Below are positions 36,341-45,865 of a stretch of DNA of 64,000 bases, piece by piece. Numbering within the stretch: the first letter of the stretch is position 1; the number at the start of each line of letters is the position of its first letter. The notes under the pieces were generated by a model, which searched no databases, was not told the DNA's origin, and worked only from the letters and a program-made list of their open reading frames with translations. The position numbers and the translations under genes are program-made. Origin of the DNA: Clostridium carboxidivorans P7 (GTDB taxonomy: Bacteria > Bacillota > Clostridia > Clostridiales > Clostridiaceae); the NCBI RefSeq assembly GCF_001038625.1, contig NZ_CP011803.1:2170001-2234000 (forward strand), given 5' to 3'.

Positions 36341-36952
36341 TTATAATTTAATTTTTAATAACTTCGTTGGCTTAATTCCTTGCATCATTGATCTCATAAT
36401 TGTATATTTTATTTCATCATATTTATTGAAAATAGATTTAGCTTTTTCAATATCATGATATACTTTCCAATATCCTACCATTTTACATTCAGCATTAGGA
36501 CAATCAATAAAAGCTGTTACATCTTCTACCGGATATCCTAAAAAAATTCCAATCTCATGAGGACACATATGTTCAAATCTTTTACTTAGAAGAGTTAAGC
36601 ACTGCTCAACACTCATATTTTCATCATATCCAAATCTTTTTAAGAACTCTATATTCTTAGCTTTTCTTACATTAAGCCCAACTTTTTCTTTATTAAAAAA
36701 CAACACTATTGTACTTTCTTCATTCTTTTTCAATTCAAAGTAATCAATATCCAATCTTTCTTTAACTTCATTTTTATATCTTTCCCATATGCTGTTTAAA
36801 TTTCTATTATTCTTACCAAAAGTAATTAAAGAAGATGCTTTATGCTTTTTTATAGTTGGTCCTGCACTGAACATTATTACCGAAAATAAATACTCCAAAT
36901 CATCATAATTATTTGTAATGATAAAAAATTTTTTCAACTCTTCTTTACTCAT
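36341..36952 (-). CDS. DUF3793 family protein
   Basis: The protein has 203 residues. The family hallmark is CPHEIGIFLGYPVEDVTAFI near residues 135-154, and is followed by CKMVGYWKVYHD. The N-terminal half carries SAGPTIKKHKASSLITFGKN. DUF3793 genes recur in clostridial iron-uptake loci next to feo and flavodoxin, as here; the activity is unknown. GGAGGATG precedes the ATG. It lies 36 bases downstream of the flavodoxin gene. Confidence 0.9.
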   Translation of the reverse strand: MSKEELKKFFIITNNYDDLEYLFSVIMFSAGPTIKKHKASSLITFGKNNRNLNSIWERYKNEVKERLDIDYFELKKNEESTIVLFFNKEKVGLNVRKAKNIEFLKRFGYDENMSVEQCLTLLSKRFEHMCPHEIGIFLGYPVEDVTAFIDCPNAECKMVGYWKVYHDIEKAKSIFNKYDEIKYTIMRSMMQGIKPTKLLKIKL

Positions 36953-36988
36953 AAAACATCCTCCATTACTTTATGTTTAATATATTTC

Positions 36989-37417
36989 TTAAACCTTTGC
37001 TAAAAGTTTACCTAGATCCTTGCATTTTTCAATTCCTTCTTCATCTGGTTCATTATTAACTATAAGTCCATCTTCTATAACTCTTGCTCCATAGGATTCC
37101 ATCCTTTCTTGCCAGTCAGTCATCCATTCACCATTACCCCATCCATATGAACCAAATAATGCAGTATCCTTACCTTCAATTGCATCTGAAATTGATTCAA
37201 TAAATGGTTCCATCTCCGATTCTTCAAGCTGTTCTGACCCCATAGATGGGCATCCAAGAGCTACTGCATCTGCTTTTAAAACATCATCTACCTTTGCTTC
37301 TTGTACACTAATTAATTTCACATTTGCACCTTCTGACTTTACACCCTCCATAACACCTGTTGCCATATTCTCCGTATTCCCTGTACCACTCCAATAAATA
37401 ATTACTACATTTTTCAA
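36989..37417 (-). CDS. Flavodoxin
   Basis: The protein has 142 residues. The FMN-phosphate loop is IYWSGTGNTENMATG (residues 5-19, Thr/Ser-x-Thr-Gly-Asn-Thr). Later flavin loops are LGCPSMGSEQLEES and LFGSYGWGNGEWM. It is a one- or two-electron carrier that replaces ferredoxin under iron limitation, in keeping with the Fur locus. The start is TTG at 37415-37417 behind a perfect GAGGAGGAG site. Confidence 0.95.
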   Translation of the reverse strand: MKNVVIIYWSGTGNTENMATGVMEGVKSEGANVKLISVQEAKVDDVLKADAVALGCPSMGSEQLEESEMEPFIESISDAIEGKDTALFGSYGWGNGEWMTDWQERMESYGARVIEDGLIVNNEPDEEGIEKCKDLGKLLAKV

Positions 37418-37509
37418 ATTAATCTCCTCCTCGTAAAAAAAGTATAAATAAGTACTTATGTACTTGATGATTTATATATTATTTTAAAATTAATTGCTTA
37501 GTTTCATTA

Positions 37510-37998
37510 TCATCCATCTCTTCCTTTATTAGAATTTCTATTTAATATAATTTCACTTTTACATTTCTCACATATTACTGACAGCAGGATACTTGCACTA
37601 TTAATCATACTTCCTCGTTCTTGCTTGATATTTTTTATTAACTTCCTAAAATTTTCTTCTAACTTCTCTTTTTTTATATCTACTATTTTGTTACACTTTA
37701 TGCATTTTGCATGTATGTCAATCTCTCCTAGAGTTTGCAATTCATAATAGCTTGTGTTAGCTGTATTAATTCTTTTTATTGCCCCAACAGTTTCCAATAT
37801 CATGAGATTTCTATATACTGTACTAAGTCCTATTTTCTTATGCTTTACCTTTTTATATATTTCATCAGCATTCATATGTACATTATTTTCATATATTGCC
37901 TTTATAATTTCGCATCTTTGTTTTGTGATTTTATATCCATTATCTGCTAATTTTTCACTTATGTAACTTACATCAGTAGTTCCTTTTTTCATACACAT
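37510..37998 (-). CDS. Fur family transcriptional regulator
   Basis: The protein has 162 residues. The winged helix reads NGYKITKQRCEIIKAIYENN and GLSTVYRNLMILETVGAIKR. The dimerisation domain has the metal site IHAKCIKCNKIVDIKK (Cys-x-x-Cys) and a second pair VICEKCKSEIIL that would hold structural zinc. Location in the feo locus with Fur boxes at 38099 and 38525 argues for a true iron-sensing Fur rather than PerR or Zur. GTG, ATG and another ATG are possible starts; the ATG at 37996-37998 is chosen. Confidence 0.9.
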   Translation of the reverse strand: MCMKKGTTDVSYISEKLADNGYKITKQRCEIIKAIYENNVHMNADEIYKKVKHKKIGLSTVYRNLMILETVGAIKRINTANTSYYELQTLGEIDIHAKCIKCNKIVDIKKEKLEENFRKLIKNIKQERGSMINSASILLSVICEKCKSEIILNRNSNKGRDG

Positions 37999-38098
37999 CA
38001 CTACTTTCCAAAATTAAAACTTTAAATATAAAAAATCTCTTTTGCTATTCATATTGTATGGAATCTATTGATTTAATCTAAGCTTAAACCTATTAAAT

Positions 38099-38117
38099 GA
38101 TACAGATAATCATTCTC
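38099..38117. promoter_or_regulatory. Fur box upstream of fur-like gene
   Basis: The sequence GATACAGATAATCATTCTC matches the 19-base Fur consensus GATAATGATAATCATTATC at 16 positions. It lies about 100 bases before the fur-like gene. This suggests autoregulation together with control of the downstream flavodoxin and feo genes. Confidence 0.7.
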
Positions 38118-38285
38118 AATAGTCTTTTAAAAAAATAAATATATAAACAGTATTATTTATATATTTTAATTAATGGCGAATGTAATTATCGTACCAATCA
38201 ATATAAATACATTATTTTTATAAATATTCTTTTCTATTTACATTTTAATCAAAATATATTACACTTCAGTATTTAAGTTAATTAT

Positions 38286-38426
38286 CTATCTTTTTAAATA
38301 TCCATTTTGTTTCAAATATTTAAGTTCCATCTCTATAACTGAAACATCTGTTTTGAAAAATTCAGCCATTTCTTTTAAAGAATAATTGTTATGATTTTTT
38401 AGTAAGTTTAAAAGTCCAATAATCAT
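38286..38426 (-). CDS. FeoC-like small winged-helix protein
   Basis: The protein has 46 residues, MIIGLLNLLKNHNNYSLKEM at the start, then AEFFKTDVSVIEMELKYLKQ and NGYLKR. This is the first half of a FeoC/winged-helix fold (helix, turn, helix, recognition helix); the wing and any Cys cluster are absent. A strong GAGGGTG site lies before the ATG at 38424-38426. Position at the head of the iron locus and behind a Fur box supports the call. FeoC proteins modulate FeoB in enterobacteria; a role here is inferred. Confidence 0.7.
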   Translation of the reverse strand: MIIGLLNLLKNHNNYSLKEMAEFFKTDVSVIEMELKYLKQNGYLKR

Positions 38427-38750
38427 AAAGTTCACCCTCTTTCTTTCTATAAAATTACTCTATTATTTTGAAATTCAACTTACATAATGACTAATCAAAA
38501 TTATTATCTTTAATCGTTTCTCTATTGATAATGATAATCAAATTCAATTATTTTGTCAATACCTAATTACAAATTATATTTTATTTATAATTGCATTAGA
38601 CATAGATATATAAAAATATAAATCATCTTAATTATACTTATGCACATTTATTGATGATTTTCATAGTATGTTATTGGGTAAACACTTAAGTCTACATAGA
38701 AAATCAAACTAAAAATTGATTTTCTATAAAATAACTAAGGGGTGAATAAA
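38427..38750. other. Divergent regulatory region of the iron locus
   Basis: This 320-base gap separates the minus-strand FeoC-like gene from the plus-strand DUF1259 gene. It holds the Fur-box-overlapped promoter at 38525-38559 and, at its right end, the AAGGGGTG ribosome site of the DUF1259 gene. The rest is AT-rich with no open frame. Confidence 0.6.
38525..38559 (-). promoter_or_regulatory. Promoter overlapped by a Fur box, reading into the feo locus
   Basis: On the minus strand TTGACA (38554-38559) and TATCAT (38531-38536) are 17 bases apart, a near-ideal housekeeping promoter. TTGATAATGATAATCAAAT at 38525-38543 covers the -10 and is close to the Fur consensus. Iron-loaded Fur would block this promoter, which points to the FeoC-like gene about 100 bases away. 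Confidence 0.8.
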
Positions 38751-39191
38751 ATGAGTAACTCTCATTCACATTGTAAATCAAATTCTCTTTGTAAAGAATT
38801 TGCAAAAATACTTGGAGCAGAAATTATAACTTCTAACAAACGCGTTTGTGCCGTAGCTTTTACCAGAAATATACGTGCACGAATACTTGGTAGAAGAACT
38901 CGTTCTCCATTAGCACTATCTGCATTATTTTCCTTCGACATTAGATCTATGGATGAAAGTGGTAATGCACTTAATTTAGGTGAAACAGTTATTCTTGAAA
39001 ATGAAATTAATGATTTTATTACTGCACTTAGAAAAGAGGGTATATTAGTTACTGCACTTCATAATCATTGGTTATTTGATAGACCAAGACTTATGTATAT
39101 TCATTTTGAATCTATTGATAAACCTTTAGATTTTGCAAAAAAAGTAGCTAGAGCTCTTCGTGTTTTAAGCGTTTCCCAGGGACAATCTTAA
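38751..39191 (+). CDS. DUF1259 (LppY/LpqO-like) protein
   Basis: The protein has 146 residues. Its C-terminal half, VTALHNHWLFDRPRLMYIHF followed by ESIDKPLDFAKKVARALRVL, is the DUF1259 signature with conserved His in HNHW and IHFE. The Arg-rich segment NIRARILGRRTRSPLALSAL lies near residues 41-60. No signal peptide is visible, unlike in mycobacterial relatives. AAGGGGTG is well placed for the ATG at 38751. The activity is unknown. It is divergent from the Fur-controlled operon, so iron control is possible. Confidence 0.9.
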   Translation: MSNSHSHCKSNSLCKEFAKILGAEIITSNKRVCAVAFTRNIRARILGRRTRSPLALSALFSFDIRSMDESGNALNLGETVILENEINDFITALRKEGILVTALHNHWLFDRPRLMYIHFESIDKPLDFAKKVARALRVLSVSQGQS

Positions 39192-39211
39192 ATTATTTTT
39201 GTCATATAGTA

Positions 39212-39243
39212 TTAGCAGCAAAAATTAAATTTTTTGCTGCTAA
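39212..39243. terminator. Terminator after DUF1259 gene
   Basis: TTAGCAGCAAAAA pairs with TTTTTTGCTGCTAA to form a stem of about 13 base pairs flanked by A and T runs on both sides. It would end the DUF1259 transcript and could act in both directions. Confidence 0.75.
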
Positions 39244-39247
39244 TTGA

Positions 39248-39457
39248 TTATATTTTTTTAAATCTATTCTTTGAGTATTCTATAAAGCTATTTTCACCTT
39301 CCATCATTTTTACCATTTCTAAATCAAATATCCAATTATAATCTTTATTATTAGTTATAATTTTCCATACTCTTTCTATTCCATTAGTATAATTAATACT
39401 TTTTAGTATCAAAGTATATAAAACTATTACTTTCAACTTTAAATGACACCATAACAT
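39248..39457 (-). pseudogene. Fragment of an SRPBCC-type protein
   Basis: Of the 69 codons, the second half (ERVWKIITNNKDYNWIFDLE, then ENSFIEYSKNRFKKI) looks like the first part of an SRPBCC/START-like domain, where relatives read VW-x-I-V/I-T-N-N-x-x-Y-x-W. The normal protein continues for another 80-100 residues, and the N-terminal part here is poor. A stop follows at once. I read it as a truncated remnant. Confidence 0.45.
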
Positions 39458-39463
39458 ACAATA

Positions 39464-39492
39464 TTTACACTTTTTTGCAATAGTAGTATAAT
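39464..39492 (+). promoter_or_regulatory. Promoter of the chemoreceptor gene
   Basis: TTTACA (39464-39469) and TATAAT (39487-39492) are separated by exactly 17 bases. Transcription would start near 39499 and leave a leader of about 220 bases before the chemoreceptor ATG. The leader contains a 14-codon frame (ATG at 39562) with GGAGGGATG before it; no riboswitch was recognised. Confidence 0.65.
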
Positions 39493-39717
39493 GAAACTGT
39501 ATAAATCGTTTTCTCCATCTTGATTAGTTTGTAAATTTAAAAATGATTTGGAGGGATGTATATGTTAACCACTACAAGCCAAGTGGAGATATTTAATAGT
39601 TTTTAAAAAATATGAATTCTATAAATTCAGATAGCTAATGTTTATTAAAGCAACAAACCTAATTTAAAAAACAAAAATTACAATATACATAAATATTTAC
39701 TTAATGGAGGAATTGCA

Positions 39718-41430
39718 ATGGGATTTTTAGGAAACATAAAAGTTAGAACCAAGCTATTTACATCTTTTTTTATTATGTCCATATTAATTGCCATAGTTGG
39801 CGCTATTGGTATAACATCATTAAAAACAATAAATACAAATTCAGAAGAAATGTATAACAATAGATTACAAAGTACTTATATGTTAACAGATATGAGACAA
39901 AATTTAACAGAAATTAAAAGTGATTTGTTACAGCTTACTTATGTAAAAGATACTACTAAAAAAACTGACTTAGAAAAAGATATTAAACAGAACAATGACG
40001 AAAATGATGAATATATAAAAGCTTATGAAAAATTATCTATGAACGATACAGAAAAGCAAGTATGGTCACCATTTAAAACTCATTTGGGACTATATACAAC
40101 CTCAGTAAAAAATGTTGTAAAACTTATTGATGCTGGAAACTTTGATGAAGCATTAAAGCAATCTCAATTATTACCTTCTGTAGAAAATTCAATGATTGAA
40201 GATATTGATAAGTTAATAAACGCAAATCTTGATGGTGCTAAAACCTTCAATACAGCCAATCACTTAATATATGTAAATTCAAACAAGATTATGACAACAT
40301 TAGCAATAGCCGGCTTGCTAATTGCAATTGCATTTGGATTTATTATATCAAAAGATATAAACATTCCTTTAATGAAAACACTATCTTTAGCACAAAATTT
40401 ATCTAATTTTGATTTAACACATAATTATTCAATTACAAGAAAAGATGAATTTGGAGAAACAGGAGGAGCACTTCAAAAAGCTCAAGAAAATATTAGAGAA
40501 CTTGTAAGCTTAATAATTGAAAATTCACAGGACCTGAGTGCATCAAGTGAAGAGCTTTCTGCTACAGTGGAAGAATTATCTGCAAAAACTCAAGAAATAG
40601 ATAGCTCAGTAAAAAATATAACCAATAGTGTTCAAGAATCTAGTGCATCATCTGAAGAAATAGCTGCATCTATAGAAGAAGTAGATTCCAGTATTAATGA
40701 ACTATCTATAAAAGCTGCAGACGGAAGTAACAATGCAAATCAATCTAAAAAAAGAGCTACTACAGTTGAGGAAAATGGGAAAAATGCTATAACGAAAGTT
40801 AGAAACTTATATGAGGAAAAAGAGAAAAATATGATAATGGCAATTGAAGCTGGTAAAGTTGTAGATAATATAAGGGTTATGGCAGATACCATTGCAAGTA
40901 TATCTGAGCAAACCAATTTACTTGCACTTAATGCAGCCATTGAAGCTGCTAGAGCTGGGGAACAAGGAAAAGGCTTTGCTGTAGTTGCAGACGAAGTAAG
41001 AGATCTTGCAGAACAATCTTCTCAAGCCGTAGCAGGTATACAAGATACCATTTTAAAAGTTCAAGACGCTTTTAAAAATATATCTGAAAATGGTAATGAA
41101 ATACTAAAATTCATAAATGAAAGTGTTGATCCTCAATTTGAGGATTTTGAAAAAATGGGAAATCAATATTATAAGGATTCAGAAGTTGTAACAGAAATGT
41201 GCGAAGGTATAGCATCCATGTCAGAAGAGCTTACAGCAACAATTGGTCAAGTAAATAATGCAGTACAGAGTATGTCGGGAACTGCACAGAAATCATCAGA
41301 AAATACAGAAACAATAAAGACAAGTATAGATGAAACAACAAAAGCAATAAAACAAGTTGCCTTAACTGCACAAAGTCAAGCAGAACTTGCACAAAAGCTT
41401 AATGAGATGGTACATAAATTTAAACTATAA
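39718..41430 (+). CDS. Methyl-accepting chemotaxis protein
   Basis: The protein has 570 residues. Membrane helix 1 is at about residues 13-35 and helix 2 at about 188-211, enclosing a four-helix-bundle ligand domain rich in Asn, Thr and Lys. A HAMP domain follows, then the cytoplasmic coiled coil with the signalling tip [20 protein letters not shown] near residue 397. Methylation helices flank it. There is no CheB/CheR pentapeptide tail. It signals to CheA/CheW at the membrane; the ligand is unknown. GGAGG precedes the ATG. Confidence 0.96.
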   Translation: MGFLGNIKVRTKLFTSFFIMSILIAIVGAIGITSLKTINTNSEEMYNNRLQSTYMLTDMRQNLTEIKSDLLQLTYVKDTTKKTDLEKDIKQNNDENDEYIKAYEKLSMNDTEKQVWSPFKTHLGLYTTSVKNVVKLIDAGNFDEALKQSQLLPSVENSMIEDIDKLINANLDGAKTFNTANHLIYVNSNKIMTTLAIAGLLIAIAFGFIISKDINIPLMKTLSLAQNLSNFDLTHNYSITRKDEFGETGGALQKAQENIRELVSLIIENSQDLSASSEELSATVEELSAKTQEIDSSVKNITNSVQESSASSEEIAASIEEVDSSINELSIKAADGSNNANQSKKRATTVEENGKNAITKVRNLYEEKEKNMIMAIEAGKVVDNIRVMADTIASISEQTNLLALNAAIEAARAGEQGKGFAVVADEVRDLAEQSSQAVAGIQDTILKVQDAFKNISENGNEILKFINESVDPQFEDFEKMGNQYYKDSEVVTEMCEGIASMSEELTATIGQVNNAVQSMSGTAQKSSENTETIKTSIDETTKAIKQVALTAQSQAELAQKLNEMVHKFKL

Positions 41431-41441
41431 TTTTAAGCAAT

Positions 41442-41479
41442 TTAAATAAGCACTAGTGAAAATTACTAGTGCTTATTTA
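41442..41479. terminator. Bidirectional terminator between chemoreceptor and Nif-like/Hyp operon
   Basis: AAATAAGCACTAGT and ACTAGTGCTTATTT form a perfect 14-base-pair stem with a short GAAAATT loop. T and A runs lie on both sides. It ends the chemoreceptor transcript on the plus strand and may also end the ten-gene operon that arrives on the minus strand from 41613. Confidence 0.85.
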
Positions 41480-41612
41480 AAACAAAATAAAAATATTTAT
41501 GCTAAGGGATTATCTTATTTTTTCTAAGATTCATTGTCCTAGAACAATTATTATTATAAACATCTTTTGTTACAATAACATAACACATATGTTACATTAT
41601 AATATAAATTCA

Positions 41613-42743
41613 CTATATTATATCTATACTCTTAATCAAATCTGGAATATCTTTTCTATAAATTCTTCCTGAAAAAGCTTCATGTGGAAGTGATATAAAT
41701 TTAGTACCAGACTGAATAATTGTGCGATAAATAGGATCTGCAATGACAGCTTTTGCACTCTTCAAATATGTGATAATACTATCTTCATCTTCTGCCACAA
41801 CATCCCCTTTTAATAACAAATCAGTTTCAGTTTCCAAAGGACATAAAACCTTAACCTTCATATTCTTTTCAATTTTAAGTGCTGCAGCTAAGGATTCTGA
41901 ATAAATGCTTTCTCCAATAATAACAGTATCACCCTGGCAGACAGCTTGTTTATCATATGCAATTTGCGATTTTCCTGTATTAATTGCCCTATCTAGTGCT
42001 TTCATTACTACAGCTGCAAACTTATCTCCCATGGGAGCACCCACAACATATGGTGTTCCAAACTTCTTTTGTAATTCTTTTGCTGCTAAAAGTCCAGTGG
42101 AAGAAACAACTAAGTTTACTTCTGCAGCTCCAGCTTGTTTCATTTCTTCTAATGTGCTTCCCATTGCCCATACAGATAAAACCTGAAAACCTGCTTCAGT
42201 TAATCGCATTTTAATGCTATCTACACTGCTGTTCACAGAATAATCTAAAGGAGTAGCACCAAGTACATTTACACTTTTTGTTATCTTAGATATACCATCC
42301 ACTGTAAATCGCTTTACTATTTCAGCAAGAGCTTGCCCTGCTCCACATATATAAGAATGCATTCCATTTGTTTCAATAGCAAATGTGGGAATTCCAGTTT
42401 CATTTTCAATCACTTCTGCAATAGCAGGAAAATCTGTACCCATCATCATTGGAATGGGTGTACCTGCAATAGCTATAAATTTAGGATGCAAGTCATTGGC
42501 AGCTGTCACAATGTCATTTATTAATTTTTCATCATCCCCCATAATAGCTTCCATTTCAGAAAGTCCTGTAATATAAATCATACTTTCCATATCATACCAG
42601 CGTGGTTCGTCGTGAGTAGTATATGTTGAATTACACCCTGATGCATCATGCATAACAGTCATTCCGCCTAATTCATACAGTGCGGAACAAACACCTGATA
42701 CATCTGCGGTATATGTTGAAATAAATGCTGAAGCCTGTTTCAT
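41613..42743 (-). CDS. Nitrogenase component-1-like protein, NifK-type (set 2)
   Basis: The protein has 376 residues, the last gene of the operon. It has the component-1 fold pattern: AFISTYTADVSGVCSALYEL (Cys19), GGMTVMHDASGCNSTYTTHD (Cys37, like the His-Gly-x-x-Gly-Cys of NifE/N/K), DEPRWYDMES and FIAIAGTPIPMMMGTDFPAI. Later come STLEEMKQAGAAEVNLVVSS and KKFGTPYVVGAPMGDKF. It is much shorter than true NifK (about 500). ATG at 42741-42743 overlaps the stop of the preceding gene (ATGA), implying a stable pair with it. Catalytic or scaffold role unknown. The set-1 counterpart is 49468-50520. Confidence 0.88.
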   Translation of the reverse strand: MKQASAFISTYTADVSGVCSALYELGGMTVMHDASGCNSTYTTHDEPRWYDMESMIYITGLSEMEAIMGDDEKLINDIVTAANDLHPKFIAIAGTPIPMMMGTDFPAIAEVIENETGIPTFAIETNGMHSYICGAGQALAEIVKRFTVDGISKITKSVNVLGATPLDYSVNSSVDSIKMRLTEAGFQVLSVWAMGSTLEEMKQAGAAEVNLVVSSTGLLAAKELQKKFGTPYVVGAPMGDKFAAVVMKALDRAINTGKSQIAYDKQAVCQGDTVIIGESIYSESLAAALKIEKNMKVKVLCPLETETDLLLKGDVVAEDEDSIITYLKSAKAVIADPIYRTIIQSGTKFISLPHEAFSGRIYRKDIPDLIKSIDII

Positions 42744-44068
42744 AGTAAGCAATCACACCCCAATCCTTTCATTTGTATAAGCTTACGTACATCTTTCGGA
42801 AATGTAAAAGCTTCTTTCATAAGTCCAGCTAATTTGACAATTCCATCAAAACCATACATTCCTCCGCCTTCTACTATATTTACAAAATATTGGCTTCCTG
42901 TAAAATAAGCAACCTTCTGCCCTATTGCAAGATTCTTCTCATCACATTTTCTATTTAATAGACGCATCTTTGCATGTACTGTAGCATACACTTTCATTTC
43001 AGGTTTGTTTTTTACAAGCCAGTTAAAATCTGTTTTGTCCCATTCTGTAAATGAATCTACATAAAGTCTATCCACATTAAATCCATTTTCAACAAGCAAA
43101 CGTGCTAGTCCACAAGGTCTTGGAACAGCCGTATAATCTATGGAAATCTTTGCATCCCCAATTGCTTCTTTTGCTTCTTTTAAAGCATTTAAAGCTGCTA
43201 ATTTTTCATCTTTATATTCTTTTTTTGACAATCCCAGGTATTCATTCAATGTATTCAAATTTTCTGTTATTTCATCAAACCCATAACATAAAGGTAAATG
43301 TAAATGTTTTTGTCCTAATTTTTCTTGCAAATAGTCTCCACCTGGTATTACAACAGGCAGATAGGATATATTAACACAACTTTCTGCCATTTTAAGGTAT
43401 TCATCATAGGTTTTGCAAAGGGTAATATCTTTAAGTTCATATCCATTTTCACGAATGATCTGTATCAGCTCACTGCTTTCATCTGTAGGAATATTGTTGC
43501 CAATGATATTAATGCTTTTTTTATTAATCTCCATTGGCTCAAGTATGTTATATAATCTAAGCCTCATTTTCTGATCTGGTGTCAAACCGCTTTTCCTCAT
43601 AATTGGGTCCATATAACAATCTACAAAATCCACATCTGGATATCTTTTTCTAAGTTTGCTGTAAACCAGCTCTAAATCACATCCCATAAAATGGTGTATG
43701 CAAGCAGTAAATATTAAAATTGCTGGAGGTTTTTGTGGAAGCTTTTCAAGTATATCTGACACACCCTCAATTATAAGCTCTTCCATGTCACCTTCAAGCA
43801 CATTGTTCTCCTGTACAGCTATAGTTGAAAATCTATCTAATGTACCCATTTCTGCTGCTGTAAGAACAACACCTCTTAAACAATTTGCTGCACATACATA
43901 TATCTGATGTGATTTTGGAATAAGCATTCCAACATGAACTATATTCCAGGTTCCCCTAGAAGGAGCATTATATTCAAGTCCGGATACAAAGGGTGCAGGA
44001 AATGCAGCATCTTTTATTGCAGTACAGGCACCTTTTTCATCAACATGTCCAGATACATTTACAAGCAT
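42740..44068 (-). CDS. Nitrogenase component-1-like protein, NifD-type (set 2)
   Basis: The protein has 442 residues. Three Cys-bearing segments match in order the P-cluster region of Nif[11 protein letters not shown] (Cys15), [11 protein letters not shown] (Cys59, Cys63) and [15 protein letters not shown] (Cys123, Cys130), the last resembling the Thr-Cys-Pro-x-Gly-x-Ile-Gly-Asp of NifD. So a cluster could be bound, perhaps bridged to the partner. A C-terminal tail GLGCDCLL adds a Cys-x-Cys pair not present in set 1. AAAGGAG sets the start at the ATG 44066-44068. Known NifD cofactor ligands are not recognisable. Confidence 0.88.
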   Translation of the reverse strand: MLVNVSGHVDEKGACTAIKDAAFPAPFVSGLEYNAPSRGTWNIVHVGMLIPKSHQIYVCAANCLRGVVLTAAEMGTLDRFSTIAVQENNVLEGDMEELIIEGVSDILEKLPQKPPAILIFTACIHHFMGCDLELVYSKLRKRYPDVDFVDCYMDPIMRKSGLTPDQKMRLRLYNILEPMEINKKSINIIGNNIPTDESSELIQIIRENGYELKDITLCKTYDEYLKMAESCVNISYLPVVIPGGDYLQEKLGQKHLHLPLCYGFDEITENLNTLNEYLGLSKKEYKDEKLAALNALKEAKEAIGDAKISIDYTAVPRPCGLARLLVENGFNVDRLYVDSFTEWDKTDFNWLVKNKPEMKVYATVHAKMRLLNRKCDEKNLAIGQKVAYFTGSQYFVNIVEGGGMYGFDGIVKLAGLMKEAFTFPKDVRKLIQMKGLGCDCLL

Positions 44069-44829
44069 AATATCTCCTTTCCACATATCCTCATGATAAT
44101 TTCTGAAAGCTTTCTATATTGTTTTGCCATGTCACTTTGAGGAAATGCTTCTATTACTGTCTTATTGAAAATTTCTGCTTCTTGAACAGTTTCACTCATG
44201 TCCAAAGTACCAACTATTTCTGAATGAATATCCTCTGCCAATTCACTTACTTTTTCATATTCATTTTTCACATTCCTTTTGTTGAGAATAAGACCTCCAA
44301 GACCTGCATAACCTCTATTTTTAAAATTATCTATAGCCATGGCAATATTAGCTGCTGCATGAATAGCCATATTTTCACCTGAGGTTATAATAAATACTTT
44401 GTCTGCATACCCCTTACGCATTGGCATGGAAAATCCTCCACATACTACATCACCCAATACGTCATATATCACTACATCTGGTTTATATACTTCATAGGCA
44501 CCTTTTTCTTTTAATTTTTCAAGAGCTGCTATAATCCCTCTGCCTGCACATCCTAAACCTGGGTTAGGACCACCTGCCTCCACACATATTACACCATTGT
44601 ATCCAATGGTCACCATATCCTCCAAAGTAAAATCATCCTTATTTTTCCTTACAAGTTCAAGCACTGTATTCACTTTTGTTTTGTTATGAAGTGAAACTGT
44701 AGAATCAGCTTTAGGATCACATCCAATCTGCATTACCCTTATTCCTTTATCAGCAAGTGCAGCTGATATATTAGAAACTGTTGTAGATTTTCCAATACCA
44801 CCTTTTCCATATACTGCAATTTTTATCAT
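44059..44829 (-). CDS. NifH-like iron-sulfur ATPase (set 2)
   Basis: The protein has 256 residues. It has the deviant Walker [10 protein letters not shown] (9-17), switch I region [10 protein letters not shown], the cluster Cys94 in [12 protein letters not shown] and Cys130 in [20 protein letters not shown], as in dinitrogenase reductase. It should form a homodimer with one [4Fe-4S] cluster and pass electrons to the NifD/K-like pair with ATP hydrolysis. It ends ten bases inside the next gene. It follows hypE by 31 bases, and a GGGGGAAAA site leads to the ATG at 44827-44829. Confidence 0.95.
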   Translation of the reverse strand: MIKIAVYGKGGIGKSTTVSNISAALADKGIRVMQIGCDPKADSTVSLHNKTKVNTVLELVRKNKDDFTLEDMVTIGYNGVICVEAGGPNPGLGCAGRGIIAALEKLKEKGAYEVYKPDVVIYDVLGDVVCGGFSMPMRKGYADKVFIITSGENMAIHAAANIAMAIDNFKNRGYAGLGGLILNKRNVKNEYEKVSELAEDIHSEIVGTLDMSETVQEAEIFNKTVIEAFPQSDMAKQYRKLSEIIMRICGKEILCL

Positions 44830-44860
44830 AATATTTTCCCCCATACTTTAACCAAATATA

Positions 44861-45865
44861 TTAGCATATTCTTGGAAGTAATTCTCCTCCTGGAGGTGGC
44901 AGCAATGTTTCAGCACCAATTTCTGTTTTTACAATAACACGGCCTGCCATATCTTGAGTTACTTCACCAATAATAGCTGCATCCTTGGAATACTTGCCTT
45001 CATGTAATGTATCCACAAGCTTTGGTGCAACTTCTTTTGGAGCAAAAATAACAAGTCTGCCTTCACAAGCAAGATATAATGGTTCCAAACCAAGCATGCC
45101 GCATACACCTTTTACACCATCTGCTACTGGTATACTCTTTGAATCCAGTCTAATTCCAACTTTACTCTGCTCTGCAATTTCATATAATACTGTACCCACA
45201 CCTCCACGGGTAGCATCTCTAATTACATGAATATCTTTTGACTCATCAAGCATAGCTTTTACTGTTCCCCATAATGGTGCACAATCACTTACTACATCTG
45301 CTTCAATTCCAAACTCATTTCGTGCAAGCAAAACAGTACATCCATGTCGTCCTATATCACCTGTTACAATAATTGCATCACCAGGTTTAGCATTAAATCC
45401 AGAGGTATTAACACCATCTATAATCTGCCCTATACCTGTTGTTGTTATAAAAACACCATCAACCTGTCCTTTTCCAGCCACCTTTGTGTCTCCAGCTACT
45501 ATTTTAACCCCTGCTTCGTCTGCAGTCTTTTCCATAGCTGCTGCAATTTTTTCTAATTTTTCCATTGGGAAGCCTTCTTCAATGACAAAGGCACAGGATA
45601 AGTACAGTGGCTTAGCCCCCATACAGGACAAGTCATTTACTGTGCCACAAATACTCAATTTACCTATATTTCCACCCGGAAATTCTGATGGAGAAACAAT
45701 AAATCCATCTGTGGTAAATGCCAATTTTCCTCCCTTAACATTCAATACTGCAGCATCATCTGCTGTGAGATCAGGATTTGAAAAATGAGCCTTAAAAACC
45801 TGATCTATTAATTCTGATGTTTGTCTTCCTCCAGCTCCATGAGCTAGTGTAACTATTTTATCCAT
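44861..45865 (-). CDS. hypE: Hydrogenase maturation protein HypE
   Basis: The protein has 334 residues of the PurM-like family: GAGGRQTSELIDQVFK near the N-terminus, TTDGFIVSPSEFPGGNIGKL, GDIGRHGCTVLLARNEFGIE and RDATRGGVGTVLYEIAEQSK. It ends PGGELLPRIC with the essential C-terminal Cys. In known systems HypF carbamoylates this Cys and HypE dehydrates it with ATP to a thiocyanate, the source of iron cyanide. It overlaps hypD by eight bases. No hydrogenase gene is in the window. Confidence 0.98.
   Translation of the reverse strand: MDKIVTLAHGAGGRQTSELIDQVFKAHFSNPDLTADDAAVLNVKGGKLAFTTDGFIVSPSEFPGGNIGKLSICGTVNDLSCMGAKPLYLSCAFVIEEGFPMEKLEKIAAAMEKTADEAGVKIVAGDTKVAGKGQVDGVFITTTGIGQIIDGVNTSGFNAKPGDAIIVTGDIGRHGCTVLLARNEFGIEADVVSDCAPLWGTVKAMLDESKDIHVIRDATRGGVGTVLYEIAEQSKVGIRLDSKSIPVADGVKGVCGMLGLEPLYLACEGRLVIFAPKEVAPKLVDTLHEGKYSKDAAIIGEVTQDMAGRVIVKTEIGAETLLPPPGGELLPRIC

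Noticed and set aside
39499..39717. Cyclic di-GMP riboswitch before the chemoreceptor
   Set aside because: The conserved GCAAACC and tetraloop-receptor parts were not found; only a small hairpin is seen.
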